NCBI RefSeq assembly: GCF_000518785.1
Contig: NZ_JAEG01000007.1
Span: 124,001-188,000 of the forward strand
DNA length: 64,000 nucleotides
Source of the DNA: Paenirhizobium selenitireducens ATCC BAA-1503
GTDB lineage: Bacteria; Pseudomonadota; Alphaproteobacteria; Rhizobiales; Rhizobiaceae
Direction: 5' to 3'
Every line of letters begins with the position of its first letter. Within the stretch, counting starts at the first letter, position 1. The translations under genes were made by a program, and so were the position numbers. A model generated the notes under the pieces. The model saw only the letters and a list, made by a program, of their open reading frames with translations. It was not told where the DNA came from and made no database searches. Positions 35,450-43,984 of the stretch are shown here, piece by piece.

Positions 35450-36879
35450 CGGGTGGCGACCATTTTGCCGGGGTTCATGATGCCGGCCGGGTCGAAGGCC
35501 TGCTTGATGCGGTTCATCAACTCGGTCTCGATTGCCGGGCGGCTGGCGATCAACTCGTCGCGCTTCAACTGGCCGACGCCGTGCTCGGCGGAGATCGAGC
35601 CGCCATGGGCGTGCACGACCGCATGCACGACGGCATTGACCTCGCGCCAGCGGGCGATGAAGGCCGCCTTGTCGGCGCCCACCGGCTGGCTGATATTGTA
35701 ATGGATATTGCCGTCGCCGAGATGGCCGAAGGCGAAGACCCGGGCATCCGGAATGAGCGCCAGAACCGCCGCATCGGCATCGGCGAGGAAGCGCGGCACG
35801 CGCGACACCGGCACCGACACGTCATGCTTGATCGACCCGCCCTCCGGTTTTTGCGCCTCCGACATGCTTTCGCGCAAGTGCCAGAAGGCCTTCTGCTGGG
35901 CAAGCGATGAGGCGATCGCCGCATCCTTCACCAGACCCGCTTCGAAGGCCTCCTCCAGCAGCGTGTCGATCATCCTCTCGGCGGTCGCCGCCGAATCCGA
36001 AGTCGAGATGTCGATCAGCGCATACCACGGGTGGGGCGAGGAGAGCGGATCGCGCACACCCGGAATGTGGCGCGTGGTGAAGTCGATGCCGATGCGCGGC
36101 ATCAGTTCGAAGCCGGTCAGCGCCGTGCCGCACAGGAGCGACGCCCGCTCGAACAGCGCCAGCGCGTCCTGCGGCGAGCTGACGGCGGCAAAGGCCACCT
36201 GCCGGCCGCGCGGCTGCGGATAGAGTTTCAGCACCGCGCCGGTGATGATGCCAAGCGTGCCTTCCGCGCCGATGAACAGGTCGCGCAGGTCATAGCCCGA
36301 ATTGTCCTTCTTCAGCCGCCGCAAACCGTCCCAGATCTCGCCGGTCGGCAGCACCACTTCGAGCCCCAGGCACAGTTGGCGGACATTGCCGTAGGCGAGC
36401 ACGGCCGTGCCGCCGGCATTGGTCGACAGGTTGCCGCCGATCCGGCACGAGCCCTCCGAACCGAGCGACAGCGGGAAGAGCCGGCCGTTTTCTTCGGCCG
36501 CCTTCTGGATGTCGGCAAGGATGGTCCCGCCATCGGCGACGATGACGTCGGCCACCGTGTCGATCTCGCGGATGCGGTTCATGCGCTCAAGCGAGAGAAC
36601 GACGTCCGAGCCGCCTTCGCGCGGCACATGACCGCCGACATGGCCGGTGCGTCCGCCGGCCGGCACGATCGGCGTGCCGGTTTCGCTGGCGAGCTTCAGG
36701 ATGGCGGAAACCTCCTGCGTCGAGCCGGGTTTCAGCACCAGCGGCGAGGTGCCGTGATAGAGGCCCCGGCTCTCGACCAGATAGGGCGCGATGTCGGCGG
36801 CGGCCGTCAGCACATTCGCCTCGCCGACGATCGCAACGAAGGCTTTCAACGTCTCGGGCAGGTTGTCGCTCACGGTCAC
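35446..36879 (-). CDS. FAD-binding oxidoreductase (D-2-hydroxyacid dehydrogenase/GlcD type)
   Basis: Flavoprotein of 477 residues with an FAD_binding_4 domain (LVLKPGSTQEVSAILKLA, IVPAGGRTGHVGGHVP, GSEGSCRIGGNLSTNAGGTAVLAYG, FIGAEGTLGIITGAVLKLYP) and the C-terminal FAD-oxidase domain with AFGHLGDGNIHYNIS and the SAEHGVGQLKRDEL active-site histidine region. Members oxidise D-lactate, glycolate or D-2-hydroxyglutarate; the substrate here is not resolved by sequence. The start is GTG 36879, because AGGAGG (36886-36891) lies 6 bp before it; an ATG at 36897 sits upstream of that site. The ribosome binding site overlaps the end of the Sua5-like gene, linking the two. Confidence 0.9.
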   Translation of the reverse strand: MTVSDNLPETLKAFVAIVGEANVLTAAADIAPYLVESRGLYHGTSPLVLKPGSTQEVSAILKLASETGTPIVPAGGRTGHVGGHVPREGGSDVVLSLERMNRIREIDTVADVIVADGGTILADIQKAAEENGRLFPLSLGSEGSCRIGGNLSTNAGGTAVLAYGNVRQLCLGLEVVLPTGEIWDGLRRLKKDNSGYDLRDLFIGAEGTLGIITGAVLKLYPQPRGRQVAFAAVSSPQDALALFERASLLCGTALTGFELMPRIGIDFTTRHIPGVRDPLSSPHPWYALIDISTSDSAATAERMIDTLLEEAFEAGLVKDAAIASSLAQQKAFWHLRESMSEAQKPEGGSIKHDVSVPVSRVPRFLADADAAVLALIPDARVFAFGHLGDGNIHYNISQPVGADKAAFIARWREVNAVVHAVVHAHGGSISAEHGVGQLKRDELIASRPAIETELMNRIKQAFDPAGIMNPGKMVATR

Positions 36880-36889
36880 CTCGAACCTC

Positions 36890-37870
36890 CTAAACATTCC
36901 TCGGGGCGGCGGCGCGTTGCAGCCGGTCGTTGATTGCCTCGCCAAGCCCGTGGTCCGGGATCGGCGTCACCGCAATGCCGGCGGCGCCGGTCTGGTCGGC
37001 TTTCTTGAGTAAACCGAAGAGGTTGGCTGCCGCCTCCCCAAGGTCGCCCGTGGGGCTGAGTTCGAGCACGGCGGCTGCTTGCCCCATGCCATCGACCGGC
37101 TGGCTGCCGAAGCGGATCAGCGCCTCGCCGGGCATGACGCTTATGGCATCGAGCCGCACATGGGCATTTGGCGCGTAGTGCGAGGCGAGCATGCCCGGCG
37201 CTTCGATCGCCGCGGTGCCGGTGCCCTTGGGGCGCTCAACCACAAGCCCCGTGGCTTCCTCGATCGCCTCGACCGGCACACCGCCGGGCCGCAACAGCCG
37301 GATGCGGCCGTCCTCAACCTTGAGAATGGTCGATTCGACGCCGACCTGGCAGGGGCCTCCGTCGATGACGAGGTTGATGCGGTCGCCGAGATCGGCGTCC
37401 ACGTGCTGCGCCGTGGTCGGGCTGATCTTGCCCGAGGAGTTGGCGCTGGGTGCCGCGAGCGGCCGCCCGAAGGCACGGATCAGTTCGCCGGCAAAGCCCC
37501 TAGGCACGCGGATGCCGACCGTGTCGAGGCCGGCGGTCGCCAGCGGATGGATGGCGCTGTCGGGTTTGAGCGGCAGGACGAGCGTCAGCGGACCCGGCCA
37601 AAAACGCTCCGCAAGGCTGCGCGAGATCGGGTCGAAGATCGCGTAGCGCTCGGCCATTTCAAGGTCGGCCATGTGGCAGATCAGCGGATTGAAGCGCGGC
37701 CGGCCCTTGGTTTCGTAGATGCTGGCAATGGCCGCCGGATCGGTCGCGTCGGCGGCAAGCCCGTAGACCGTCTCGGTCGGCATCGCCACGGGGCGCGCCT
37801 TCGACAGGACGCCGATCGCGGCATCGACGGCCTCGCGCCTTTCGCCTTCGATCGGGATGATCCGCGCCAT
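36890..37870 (-). CDS. L-threonylcarbamoyladenylate synthase, Sua5 type
   Basis: Enzyme of 326 residues that makes threonylcarbamoyl-AMP from threonine, bicarbonate and ATP for the universal t6A37 tRNA modification. The YrdC domain is clear: PVAMPTETVYGLAADATD, KGRPRFNPLICHM, FWPGPLTLVLP, GIRVP and PSANSSGKISPTTAQHV. The extra 110-residue C-terminal Sua5 domain follows ASHYAPNAHVRLD, marking it as Sua5 rather than short TsaC. ATG 37870 (MARIIPIEG) is the conserved start. It is the first gene of the operon that continues with the FAD oxidoreductase and the one-domain ModE. Confidence 0.93.
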   Translation of the reverse strand: MARIIPIEGERREAVDAAIGVLSKARPVAMPTETVYGLAADATDPAAIASIYETKGRPRFNPLICHMADLEMAERYAIFDPISRSLAERFWPGPLTLVLPLKPDSAIHPLATAGLDTVGIRVPRGFAGELIRAFGRPLAAPSANSSGKISPTTAQHVDADLGDRINLVIDGGPCQVGVESTILKVEDGRIRLLRPGGVPVEAIEEATGLVVERPKGTGTAAIEAPGMLASHYAPNAHVRLDAISVMPGEALIRFGSQPVDGMGQAAAVLELSPTGDLGEAAANLFGLLKKADQTGAAGIAVTPIPDHGLGEAINDRLQRAAAPRNV

Positions 37871-38103
37871 GGATGGAAGCCTTCCTGCTCTTTGTTTTCC
37901 GTCCATAGCGCGACAGCACCGGGTCGATCAAATCCTCATTTGACGGAGGTTCCGCGTTTTAGTTTTGGCTTAAGGAAACCCCTTGAATCTACTGATCTTG
38001 GCATCGCTAAAACTTTATCCATCGGCGTAACCGAAAGAAAGAAATCTTGCGCCTATAGTCCCGCCACATCGAGCCTTTCGCCTTCTCTGTCGGGAAACGA
38101 ACC

Positions 38104-39171
38104 ATGCAGCAAGTCAAGAACCCAGCCTCGAGCATCGCACTCCGTGTCGCCACGGCCATGCATCAGATGGGAATAGAGGGCCTGCCGCGAAACTACGAGC
38201 TGGTCTACGAAGCCTATGCCGGCAGCAATCCGGAACTGGTTCGCGAATTCATCGCGCTCGGCAAGAACAAGACCCAGGAAGCGCTCGACGCGCTCGGCCG
38301 CAAATATCTTCCGCATCATCATGAGGACGGCCTGCTCGGCCGGCAGAACGGCCAGGTGCGTGCCGAGATGAGCAATTTTATCAGCCTTCTCAACCAGGAA
38401 AAGGTCTCGCTGACCGACTATGGCCGCCTGATCGGCCATGCCTCCAAGGCGATCATGACCGAGGACATCGACCACGTCGAGCTTGGCCATTCGATCAAGG
38501 CGCTGAAGGTCGCGACCGAGCAGCGCGCCAGCCAGAACAGCAATGTGGTGCGCGCCGTGGTCGACAAGACGGTTGCCTTGGCCGACCTGCAGCGCGAGGC
38601 GGAGGACGCGGAGGCGACGAAATTCGTCGACCCGCTGACCGGTCTGGCGAGCCGCCGCGCCTTCAACAAGGCGCTTGCCAAGGTCTATGCCAATCCGGAA
38701 ATGCCGGTACTGTGCAGCATGGTGATCGGCGAGATCGATGATTTCTCCAGGCTGTCCGAGCTTATGGGCCCCGCCGTCGCCGAACGATTCCTCAAGCAGG
38801 TCGCCAAGGTGGTGGAAGCCGTTGCCGGCACCGAGGACCTGGCCTGCCGCTTCGACGGCGGACGGTTTGGCATTCTGCTCTATACGTCGGAACAGGACGA
38901 GGTGACCCGCATCGTCGATCTGGTCCGCTCCAAGCTCAGCACGACGGTGGTCAATTTCGGCAACGGCCGCGCGCTCGGCCAGGTGCCGATGTCCTTCGGC
39001 ATCTGCTTCTCGGAACAAGCGCCGAACGCCTTCGACTTTACCAATTTCACCGAAAAGGCGCTCGCCGCCTCCAAGGCTGCCGGCGGCAATACCGTCACCA
39101 TCTACGGCACCAACGACTATGCGCCGAAGGATTGGCTGATCTACAAGAAGCAGCCGGTCGGCGGCTTCTGA
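38104..39171 (+). CDS. GGDEF-domain protein with a degenerate active site
   Basis: Protein of 355 residues. The first 170 residues are a soluble helical domain (RVATAMHQMGIEGLPRNYELVYEAYAG). A GGDEF-fold domain then begins with the canonical DPLTGLASRRAFNKAL. At the active site, the usual GGDEF is replaced by DGGRF (residues 251-255, in CRFDGGRFGILL), removing the catalytic Asp/Glu pair. It is therefore unlikely to make cyclic di-GMP and may act as an effector or scaffold. There is no membrane helix or receiver domain. A 230-bp leader separates it from the divergent Sua5 gene. Confidence 0.88.
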   Translation: MQQVKNPASSIALRVATAMHQMGIEGLPRNYELVYEAYAGSNPELVREFIALGKNKTQEALDALGRKYLPHHHEDGLLGRQNGQVRAEMSNFISLLNQEKVSLTDYGRLIGHASKAIMTEDIDHVELGHSIKALKVATEQRASQNSNVVRAVVDKTVALADLQREAEDAEATKFVDPLTGLASRRAFNKALAKVYANPEMPVLCSMVIGEIDDFSRLSELMGPAVAERFLKQVAKVVEAVAGTEDLACRFDGGRFGILLYTSEQDEVTRIVDLVRSKLSTTVVNFGNGRALGQVPMSFGICFSEQAPNAFDFTNFTEKALAASKAAGGNTVTIYGTNDYAPKDWLIYKKQPVGGF

Positions 39172-39264
39172 GGCGGGACAGGGCGTTCGGCTCCATAGGT
39201 CCGCGCACGGTTGTGCAGCGCCAAGTGCGAAAACCGCCCCGGCGGCAACGGGAGCGCGTTCAGT

Positions 39265-39870
39265 TCAGAGCTTGGCGATGATCTTGCGCAGTTCCGCGTC
39301 GCGGGCCCCCAGCATCAGCACGTTCTTCAACGCTTCCTTGGGATCATGGGTGCGGAACAGAAGGCCGTTTTCTCGGATCGAGCGGTCGATCGCCATCGAC
39401 CGCGTCTCCTTGTCCGGATGGATTGCCACGGCAAAATACATGCGCGAATAGTTCGGCCGGATGTGCTTGAAGAACTGATCCGCGTCGCCCACCTCGGCAA
39501 AGAAGTTGGCGATGTAGAACGCCCATTTGACGTCGGCATATTTGGCGAAATTGGTTTTCGCCGCGGTCACGTGGCAATAGCCCAGATGCGGGCTGTTCTC
39601 CAGCGTCTTGTGGAAGATCTGCTTGGGAAACTGGATCGAGCGGTGAAAGCCGTTGATGTGCTTGTGGGTGGTCTCGCCTGCCGCTTCCAGCTTGCGCCCC
39701 GTGCGCTCCGCCACTTCCTCATAGGTGAGGTAGCGTTTTTCTTCCGCCAGCCAGTCCTCGCGATGGCGGGAAATGCGGCCGGTGCGCAGGAATTCGGTAT
39801 GCACGGCCTTGCCCGGCAGGCCGGGCTTGGCGCCGGGTTTGGAGGCGGCGAAATATCTCAGCTTCTGCAT
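39265..39870 (-). CDS. Conserved hypothetical protein
   Basis: Soluble protein of 201 residues that I do not recognise with confidence (possibly DUF6656). It has a basic N-terminus (KLRYFAASKPGAKPGLPGK), a helical part (LTYEEVAERTGRKLEAAGETT), an aromatic-rich central region (WAFYIANFFAEVGDADQFFKHI, MYFAVAIHPD) and ends LKNVLMLGARDAELRKIIAKL. There is no signal peptide, membrane helix or cysteine-rich motif. It is monocistronic, with about 300 bp of upstream DNA shared with the riboswitch transcription unit on the other strand. No function is assigned. Confidence 0.75.
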   Translation of the reverse strand: MQKLRYFAASKPGAKPGLPGKAVHTEFLRTGRISRHREDWLAEEKRYLTYEEVAERTGRKLEAAGETTHKHINGFHRSIQFPKQIFHKTLENSPHLGYCHVTAAKTNFAKYADVKWAFYIANFFAEVGDADQFFKHIRPNYSRMYFAVAIHPDKETRSMAIDRSIRENGLLFRTHDPKEALKNVLMLGARDAELRKIIAKL

Positions 39871-40180
39871 GTCGTGGCTCTGATCCTAAGGCCGTTGCGC
39901 CGATCATACGGCACCGAGATTAATGACATTTTGCCGCATCCTGACGCGCTTCGGTTTCGCGAGGCTTGCGGAAGCGATGTCGCAATCGGCGAAGCCCCTC
40001 TTGCTTGTCTCTTTGCGCCACCACTGCCGAGGGTCCCGCCACAATGAAAATTTACTCTTTTGAAAACACGATGTATTTTGCATTGTCGTGTTGATTGCGA
40101 GCAAGATCGCCGATGTCGCAAATGTTTGGGTCGGTGTCGTTTCGCAGTGCACCAGCGGATCTGCGACTGTGGTTAGATAG
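39871..40180. other. Gene-free divergent promoter region
   Basis: This 310-bp stretch lies between the minus-strand hypothetical gene and the plus-strand cobalamin riboswitch. No gene is visible. It should carry the promoters of both. An AT-richer part near 40050-40100 contains a hairpin with AACACGA and TCGTGTT arms. Confidence 0.5.
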
Positions 40181-40372
40181 GTGCGAACTCGAGGTGCCGC
40201 CCGGCTAGGGAAGGGTGGGAAATCGGGAAGCCGGTCGAATTCCGGCGCTGCCCCCGCAACGGTAGTGGAGAATGCGTGACGGCCAAAGACCACTGGGACA
40301 TCTGTCCTGGGAAGGTGCCGAACGCGGTCCGCAAGGATCATCTCCAGAGCCCGGAAACCAGCCTTTGAGAAG
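40181..40372 (+). ncRNA. Cobalamin (adenosylcobalamin) riboswitch
   Basis: The aptamer core is plain: GGTGCCG at the 5' side, GGGAAGCCGGT with AATTCCGGC, the invariant CTGCCCCCGCAACGGTA, then CCACTGGG, a variable stem with GGGAAGGTG, and the 3' B12-box AGCCCGGAAACCAGCC (40348-40363). All conserved blocks are in the right order and spacing for the B12 riboswitch. It is on the plus strand and ends about 115 bp before the gbcA ATG. B12 riboswitches turn genes off when cobalamin is abundant. The outer boundaries are approximate. Confidence 0.93.
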
Positions 40373-40446
40373 GAATTGGATTGACGGTCGCGGCGGGCGG
40401 CCCGAGACGGCTTTGTCCGGTGTCATGCGACGCCGTGGCCTTGCAT

Positions 40447-40484
40447 GTTCTCGATCTCCGTCACGGCAGAACGGATACGAGGAC
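40447..40484 (+). promoter_or_regulatory. Hairpin masking the gbcA ribosome binding site
   Basis: GTTCTCG (40447-40453) pairs with CGAGGAC (40478-40484), which holds the gbcA ribosome binding site AGGA. A second helix, TCCGT (40457-40461) with ACGGA (40471-40475), closes a 9-base loop. The ATG follows 4 bases after the stem. This has the form of a riboswitch expression platform acting on translation. No intrinsic terminator with a T-run was seen between riboswitch and gene. Confidence 0.65.
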
Positions 40485-40488
40485 GACA

Positions 40489-41733
40489 ATGGACTTGCAG
40501 AGCACGGTATTGCGGCAGTTGAAGAACCGCCGGGAAGGCTTCAGCCTCGAGCAGCCTTTCTACATCGACCAGGATTATTTCAAGCTCGACATGGAGACGA
40601 TCTGGTATCGCAACTGGCTGTTCGTCGGCCATGATTGCGAGATCCCGCGCGCCGGCAACTATTTCACCGCCCAGATCGGCGACTACCCGGTGGTGATCGT
40701 GCGCGGCAAGGATCAGGTGATCCGCGCTTTCCACAACACCTGCCGCCATCGCGGCCACCGCGTCTGCACCCAGGATCGCGGCGCCTCGGCCAAGCTGGTC
40801 TGCCCCTACCACCAGTGGACCTACGACCTTGACGGCTCGCTCGTCTTTGCCCGCCAGATGGGCGAAACCTTCGACAAGGCCGAATTCGGCCTGAAGCCGG
40901 TGCATTGCGAAAGCGTCGCCGGCTATATCTTCATCTGTCTCGCCAACGAGGCCGCCGATTTCGCCCCGGTGCGGGCGACGATCGAACCCTTCATGGCGCC
41001 GCATCGCCTGTCCGAAGCCAAGGTCGCTCACCGCAACACCATCATCGAGAAGGGCAATTGGAAGCTCGTCTGGGAAAACAACCGCGAGTGCTACCACTGC
41101 GCCGGCAACCATCCGGAACTCTGCCGCACCTATCCGGAAGCGCCGTCGGCCACCGGCGTGCAGGGCGCCAAGGACGATCCGGTGATCACCGAGCACTGGG
41201 CGCGCTGCGAAGCCGCCGGCCTGCCGTCGGAGTTCACCATGGATCCGTCCGGCCAGTTCCGCGTCGCCCGCATGCCGCTCATCCAGGACGCCGAGAGCTA
41301 CACCATGGACGGCAAGCCGGCGGTCAGGAAGCCGCTTTCGGGCGACGTCAACATTTCGCACATCGGCACCATGCTCCTGTTCCACTATCCGACCACCTGG
41401 AACCACATCCTCGGTGATCACGCGATTTCCTTCCGCGTCCTGCCGATCTCGGCCGAGGAAACCGCGGTCACGACCACCTGGCTGGTCCATAAGGATGCGG
41501 TCGAGGGTGTCGACTACGACGTCGACCAGCTTACCCATGTGTGGAACATGACCAACGACCAGGACCGCTCGATCGTCGAGGAAAACGCCTTCGGCATCCG
41601 CTCGCCGGCCTACGAGCCCGGACCCTATTCCGTCGACCACGAGGGCGGCGTAATGCAGTTCGTCGAATGGTATGCGAACTTCATGGTGAGCCGCCTCCAG
41701 GGCGACAAGGCCCGTCTGTCGGCGGTGGCGTGA
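40489..41733 (+). CDS. gbcA: Glycine betaine demethylase, Rieske oxygenase subunit
   Basis: Ring-hydroxylating-type oxygenase of 414 residues resembling GbcA, which converts glycine betaine to dimethylglycine and formaldehyde. The Rieske [2Fe-2S] ligands are in CRHRGHRVC and CPYHQWTYDLDG. The mononuclear iron site is in NNRECYHCAGNHPELC with a later Asp. Features favouring GbcA over aromatic dioxygenases are WLFVGHDCEIPRAGNYFTAQIGDYPVV and the pairing with a GbcB-like reductase. ATG 40489 follows GAGGAC. A cobalamin riboswitch and a site-masking hairpin precede the gene, so it is expected to be repressed by B12. Other trimethylammonium substrates, such as stachydrine or carnitine, cannot be excluded. 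Confidence 0.88.
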   Translation: MDLQSTVLRQLKNRREGFSLEQPFYIDQDYFKLDMETIWYRNWLFVGHDCEIPRAGNYFTAQIGDYPVVIVRGKDQVIRAFHNTCRHRGHRVCTQDRGASAKLVCPYHQWTYDLDGSLVFARQMGETFDKAEFGLKPVHCESVAGYIFICLANEAADFAPVRATIEPFMAPHRLSEAKVAHRNTIIEKGNWKLVWENNRECYHCAGNHPELCRTYPEAPSATGVQGAKDDPVITEHWARCEAAGLPSEFTMDPSGQFRVARMPLIQDAESYTMDGKPAVRKPLSGDVNISHIGTMLLFHYPTTWNHILGDHAISFRVLPISAEETAVTTTWLVHKDAVEGVDYDVDQLTHVWNMTNDQDRSIVEENAFGIRSPAYEPGPYSVDHEGGVMQFVEWYANFMVSRLQGDKARLSAVA

Positions 41734-41734
41734 G

Positions 41735-42820
41735 ATGAACATCGCTCTCCCCAGCTACCGCCATGTCGACGAGATGCGCCCGTGGTCCGACCGGGAGCAC
41801 AGGCTCGAATGCGTCGCCGTCACGCCCGAAGCCCCGGACGTGATGACCTTCACCTTCCGCCCGGACCGGCCGGGCCACTGGTTCCGCTACCAGCCGGGCC
41901 AGTTCGTCACGCTGGAGATCCCGGTCGGGCCGGAGCCGGTGATGCGCACCTACACGCTCTCGTCCAGCCCCTCGCGCCCCTATACGGTGGCCGTCACCGT
42001 CAAGGCGCAGAAGGATTCGATCGGCACGCGTTGGATGTTCGATCACCTGAAGCCCGGCATGCAGCTGAAGGCGATCGGCCCGCTCGGCGACTTCTCCTAT
42101 GCCCGCCATCCCGGCAGCAAGTACCTGTTCGTCTCGGCCGGCTCGGGCATCACGCCGATGGTGTCGATGACGCGCGATCTCTCGGATCGCCAGCCGGATT
42201 CGGACATCGCCTTCCTGCATTGCGCCCGCTCGCCCGACGACATCATCTTCCGCTGGGAGCTTGAGGCGAAGGCACGGGAAATGCCGAAGTTCACCCTCGG
42301 CTTCATCATCGAGCAATTGACGCACGGTCAGCTCTGGTCGGGCCTCAAGGGCCGGATCGACAAGGCGAAGATCGCGCTGCTCGCGCCCGACTTCCTCGAT
42401 CGCACGGTGTTCTGCTGCGGGCCCGAGCCGTTCATGGCGACGGTGCGGGAATCGCTCGCCAGCGCCGGCTTCGACATGGCGAACTATCACGAGGAGACGT
42501 TTCAGCCCGCCAAGCCGCAGCCGCCGGTGGTGGTTGCCGATCACGGCGGCGAGGCCAAGGCGACGAGGGTTGCCTTCGCCATGTCCGGCAAGGAGGGTTT
42601 CTGTGAACCCGGCCATACGATCCTGCAGGCGGCGCGGGCCTCCGGCGTGCGCATCGGGGCTGCCTGCGAATCCGGCCTGTGCGGCACCTGCAAGGTGATG
42701 AAGCTCTCCGGCGAGGTCGAGATGGACCACAATGGCGGCATCCTCGACGACGAGATCGACGAGGGTTACATCCTCGCCTGCTGTTCGCGGCCGAAGGGCG
42801 ATGTCGAGATCGAAGCCTGA
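41735..42820 (+). CDS. gbcB: Glycine betaine demethylase reductase subunit
   Basis: Electron-transfer partner of GbcA, 361 residues. It has an FAD-binding ferredoxin-reductase domain (HWFRYQPGQFVTLEIPV, RTYTLSSSPSRPY), an NAD-binding domain (YLFVSAGSGITPMVSM and FCCGPEPFMATV) and a C-terminal plant-type [2Fe-2S] ferredoxin domain with CESGLCGTCKVMKLSGEV and a final Cys in ILACCSRP. This order (reductase then ferredoxin) is that of GbcB. It begins two bases after the gbcA stop, in the same B12-regulated operon. Confidence 0.9.
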   Translation: MNIALPSYRHVDEMRPWSDREHRLECVAVTPEAPDVMTFTFRPDRPGHWFRYQPGQFVTLEIPVGPEPVMRTYTLSSSPSRPYTVAVTVKAQKDSIGTRWMFDHLKPGMQLKAIGPLGDFSYARHPGSKYLFVSAGSGITPMVSMTRDLSDRQPDSDIAFLHCARSPDDIIFRWELEAKAREMPKFTLGFIIEQLTHGQLWSGLKGRIDKAKIALLAPDFLDRTVFCCGPEPFMATVRESLASAGFDMANYHEETFQPAKPQPPVVVADHGGEAKATRVAFAMSGKEGFCEPGHTILQAARASGVRIGAACESGLCGTCKVMKLSGEVEMDHNGGILDDEIDEGYILACCSRPKGDVEIEA

Positions 42821-42928
42821 CACAAACAAAGGGCAGCGCGAGCGCCGCGCTGCCATCATGCTGACAAACCCACCGGCGATTGTAACGGGACTGGTCGTGG
42901 ACCGGTCGGGACGTGTCGGGAGCATGCG

Positions 42929-43219
42929 ATGAATATCAGGTGGGTGCTTACATCTCTGTTGGCGATGACGCTTCTGTCGCCGCACGCGCAGGCGGCTATG
43001 CCGACCATGCCCGTGGATGCACCGGCCTCGGCCGTGCAGTTGGTCAATGATACGACGAAGCCCAAACCCGTCTATCGCAAATCCGCGCCGCGCGGCGCCA
43101 CCTACCAGGGCTATCCCTGTTCGCAGACCCGTAAGACCGGCTATGTTCTCTACAATGGCTGCTGGTATCCGCGCGAGGTCATCCGCAATGGCCGCCTGGT
43201 CGTTCCGCAAGGTAACTGA
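42929..43219 (+). CDS. Small secreted protein
   Basis: Protein of 96 residues with a signal peptide (WVLTSLLAMTLLSPHAQA). The mature part is basic and has two cysteines in GYPCSQTRKTGYVLYNGCWYPREVI, which probably form a disulfide. ATG 42929 follows GGGAG. It is 109 bp downstream of gbcB. I do not recognise a family; short secreted proteins with a YxxxGCWYPR-like motif occur in rhizobia. Confidence 0.7.
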   Translation: MNIRWVLTSLLAMTLLSPHAQAAMPTMPVDAPASAVQLVNDTTKPKPVYRKSAPRGATYQGYPCSQTRKTGYVLYNGCWYPREVIRNGRLVVPQGN

Positions 43220-43499
43220 CAGCGAACGTTTCTGCTGCTCGCCTGACAATCGCCAAACGGTGCGAAATGGAACCTAACGCGCGTTGGCGCGTTGTTCGCC
43301 GTGAAGTCAGCGCGGCGAAAAACAGACGCCCGCGCCAGATTGCATTTCGATATCGTTAATGCCCGGTTCAGGCAGATTTATCTACTGAAGGTTTGAGCTT
43401 TCGCGTATCCTATCGCTTGTCGGCCGACGGTCGCGACGATGGTGCGAAGCGCATTTCGGCAGAACACTTGCACAGAAACGCAGGGAATGGAGAACTGAA
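43220..43499. other. Gene-free stretch upstream of the BA14K gene
   Basis: 280 bp without a credible gene. It should hold the promoter of the BA14K gene. No clear terminator or regulatory palindrome was recognised. Confidence 0.4.
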
Positions 43500-43916
43500 A
43501 TGATAACCTCGATGAAGCGCTGGGCCGCGCTTGCCTTGGCCTCCGCAGTCGTCCTGACGAGCTTCGTGCCGTCGCAGGCGATGCCGCTGCCGACCACGGT
43601 GATCACCGCGCCGTCCGACGTGACCAATGTCGATCACCGCCGTCGTTCGCCTTACTACTACCGTGGATACCGTGGCTACGACCACCGCCGTTCGGGCTAT
43701 CGCTACCACAACGGCTACTGGTTCCCGCTGGCTGCCTTCGCCGCCGGTGCGATCATTGGAGGCGCGATCGTCTCGTCGCCCCCGCCGCGCGCCGGTGGCA
43801 TCAATCCGAGGCACTACCAGTGGTGCGCCAATCGCTACCGGTCTTACGACGGCTACAGCAACACGTTCCAGCCGTATAACGGCCCGCGTCAGCGTTGCTA
43901 CTCGCCGTACTACTGA
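43500..43916 (+). CDS. BA14K family protein
   Basis: Exported protein of 138 residues. A signal peptide (WAALALASAVVLTSFVPSQA) is followed by a Tyr/Arg-rich linker (SPYYYRGYRGYDHRRSGYRYHNGYW), a hydrophobic stretch (FPLAAFAAGAIIGGAIV) and the C-terminal BA14K motif HYQWCANRYRSYDGYSNTFQPYNGPRQRCYSPY. The family is named after a Brucella lectin-like immunoreactive protein and is widespread in Rhizobiales. ATG 43500 follows GGAG. A strong terminator ends the transcript at 43943. Confidence 0.92.
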   Translation: MITSMKRWAALALASAVVLTSFVPSQAMPLPTTVITAPSDVTNVDHRRRSPYYYRGYRGYDHRRSGYRYHNGYWFPLAAFAAGAIIGGAIVSSPPPRAGGINPRHYQWCANRYRSYDGYSNTFQPYNGPRQRCYSPYY

Positions 43917-43942
43917 TCGGCTGAGGCCCACTCACATCAAGG

Positions 43943-43970
43943 ATGCCCGGCGCAAAGCCGGGCATTTTTG
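43943..43970 (+). terminator. Terminator of the BA14K gene
   Basis: ATGCCCGG / CCGGGCAT stem with loop CGCAAAG and a T-run (TTTTT). It lies 26 bp after the BA14K stop and before the convergent transporter gene. Confidence 0.9.
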
Positions 43971-43984
43971 TTTGGGTAGCGGGC

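Noticed and set aside
40381-40488. An extended N-terminus for gbcA starting upstream of ATG 40489.
   Set aside because: That region belongs to the riboswitch leader, has no family similarity, and a proper ribosome binding site precedes ATG 40489.
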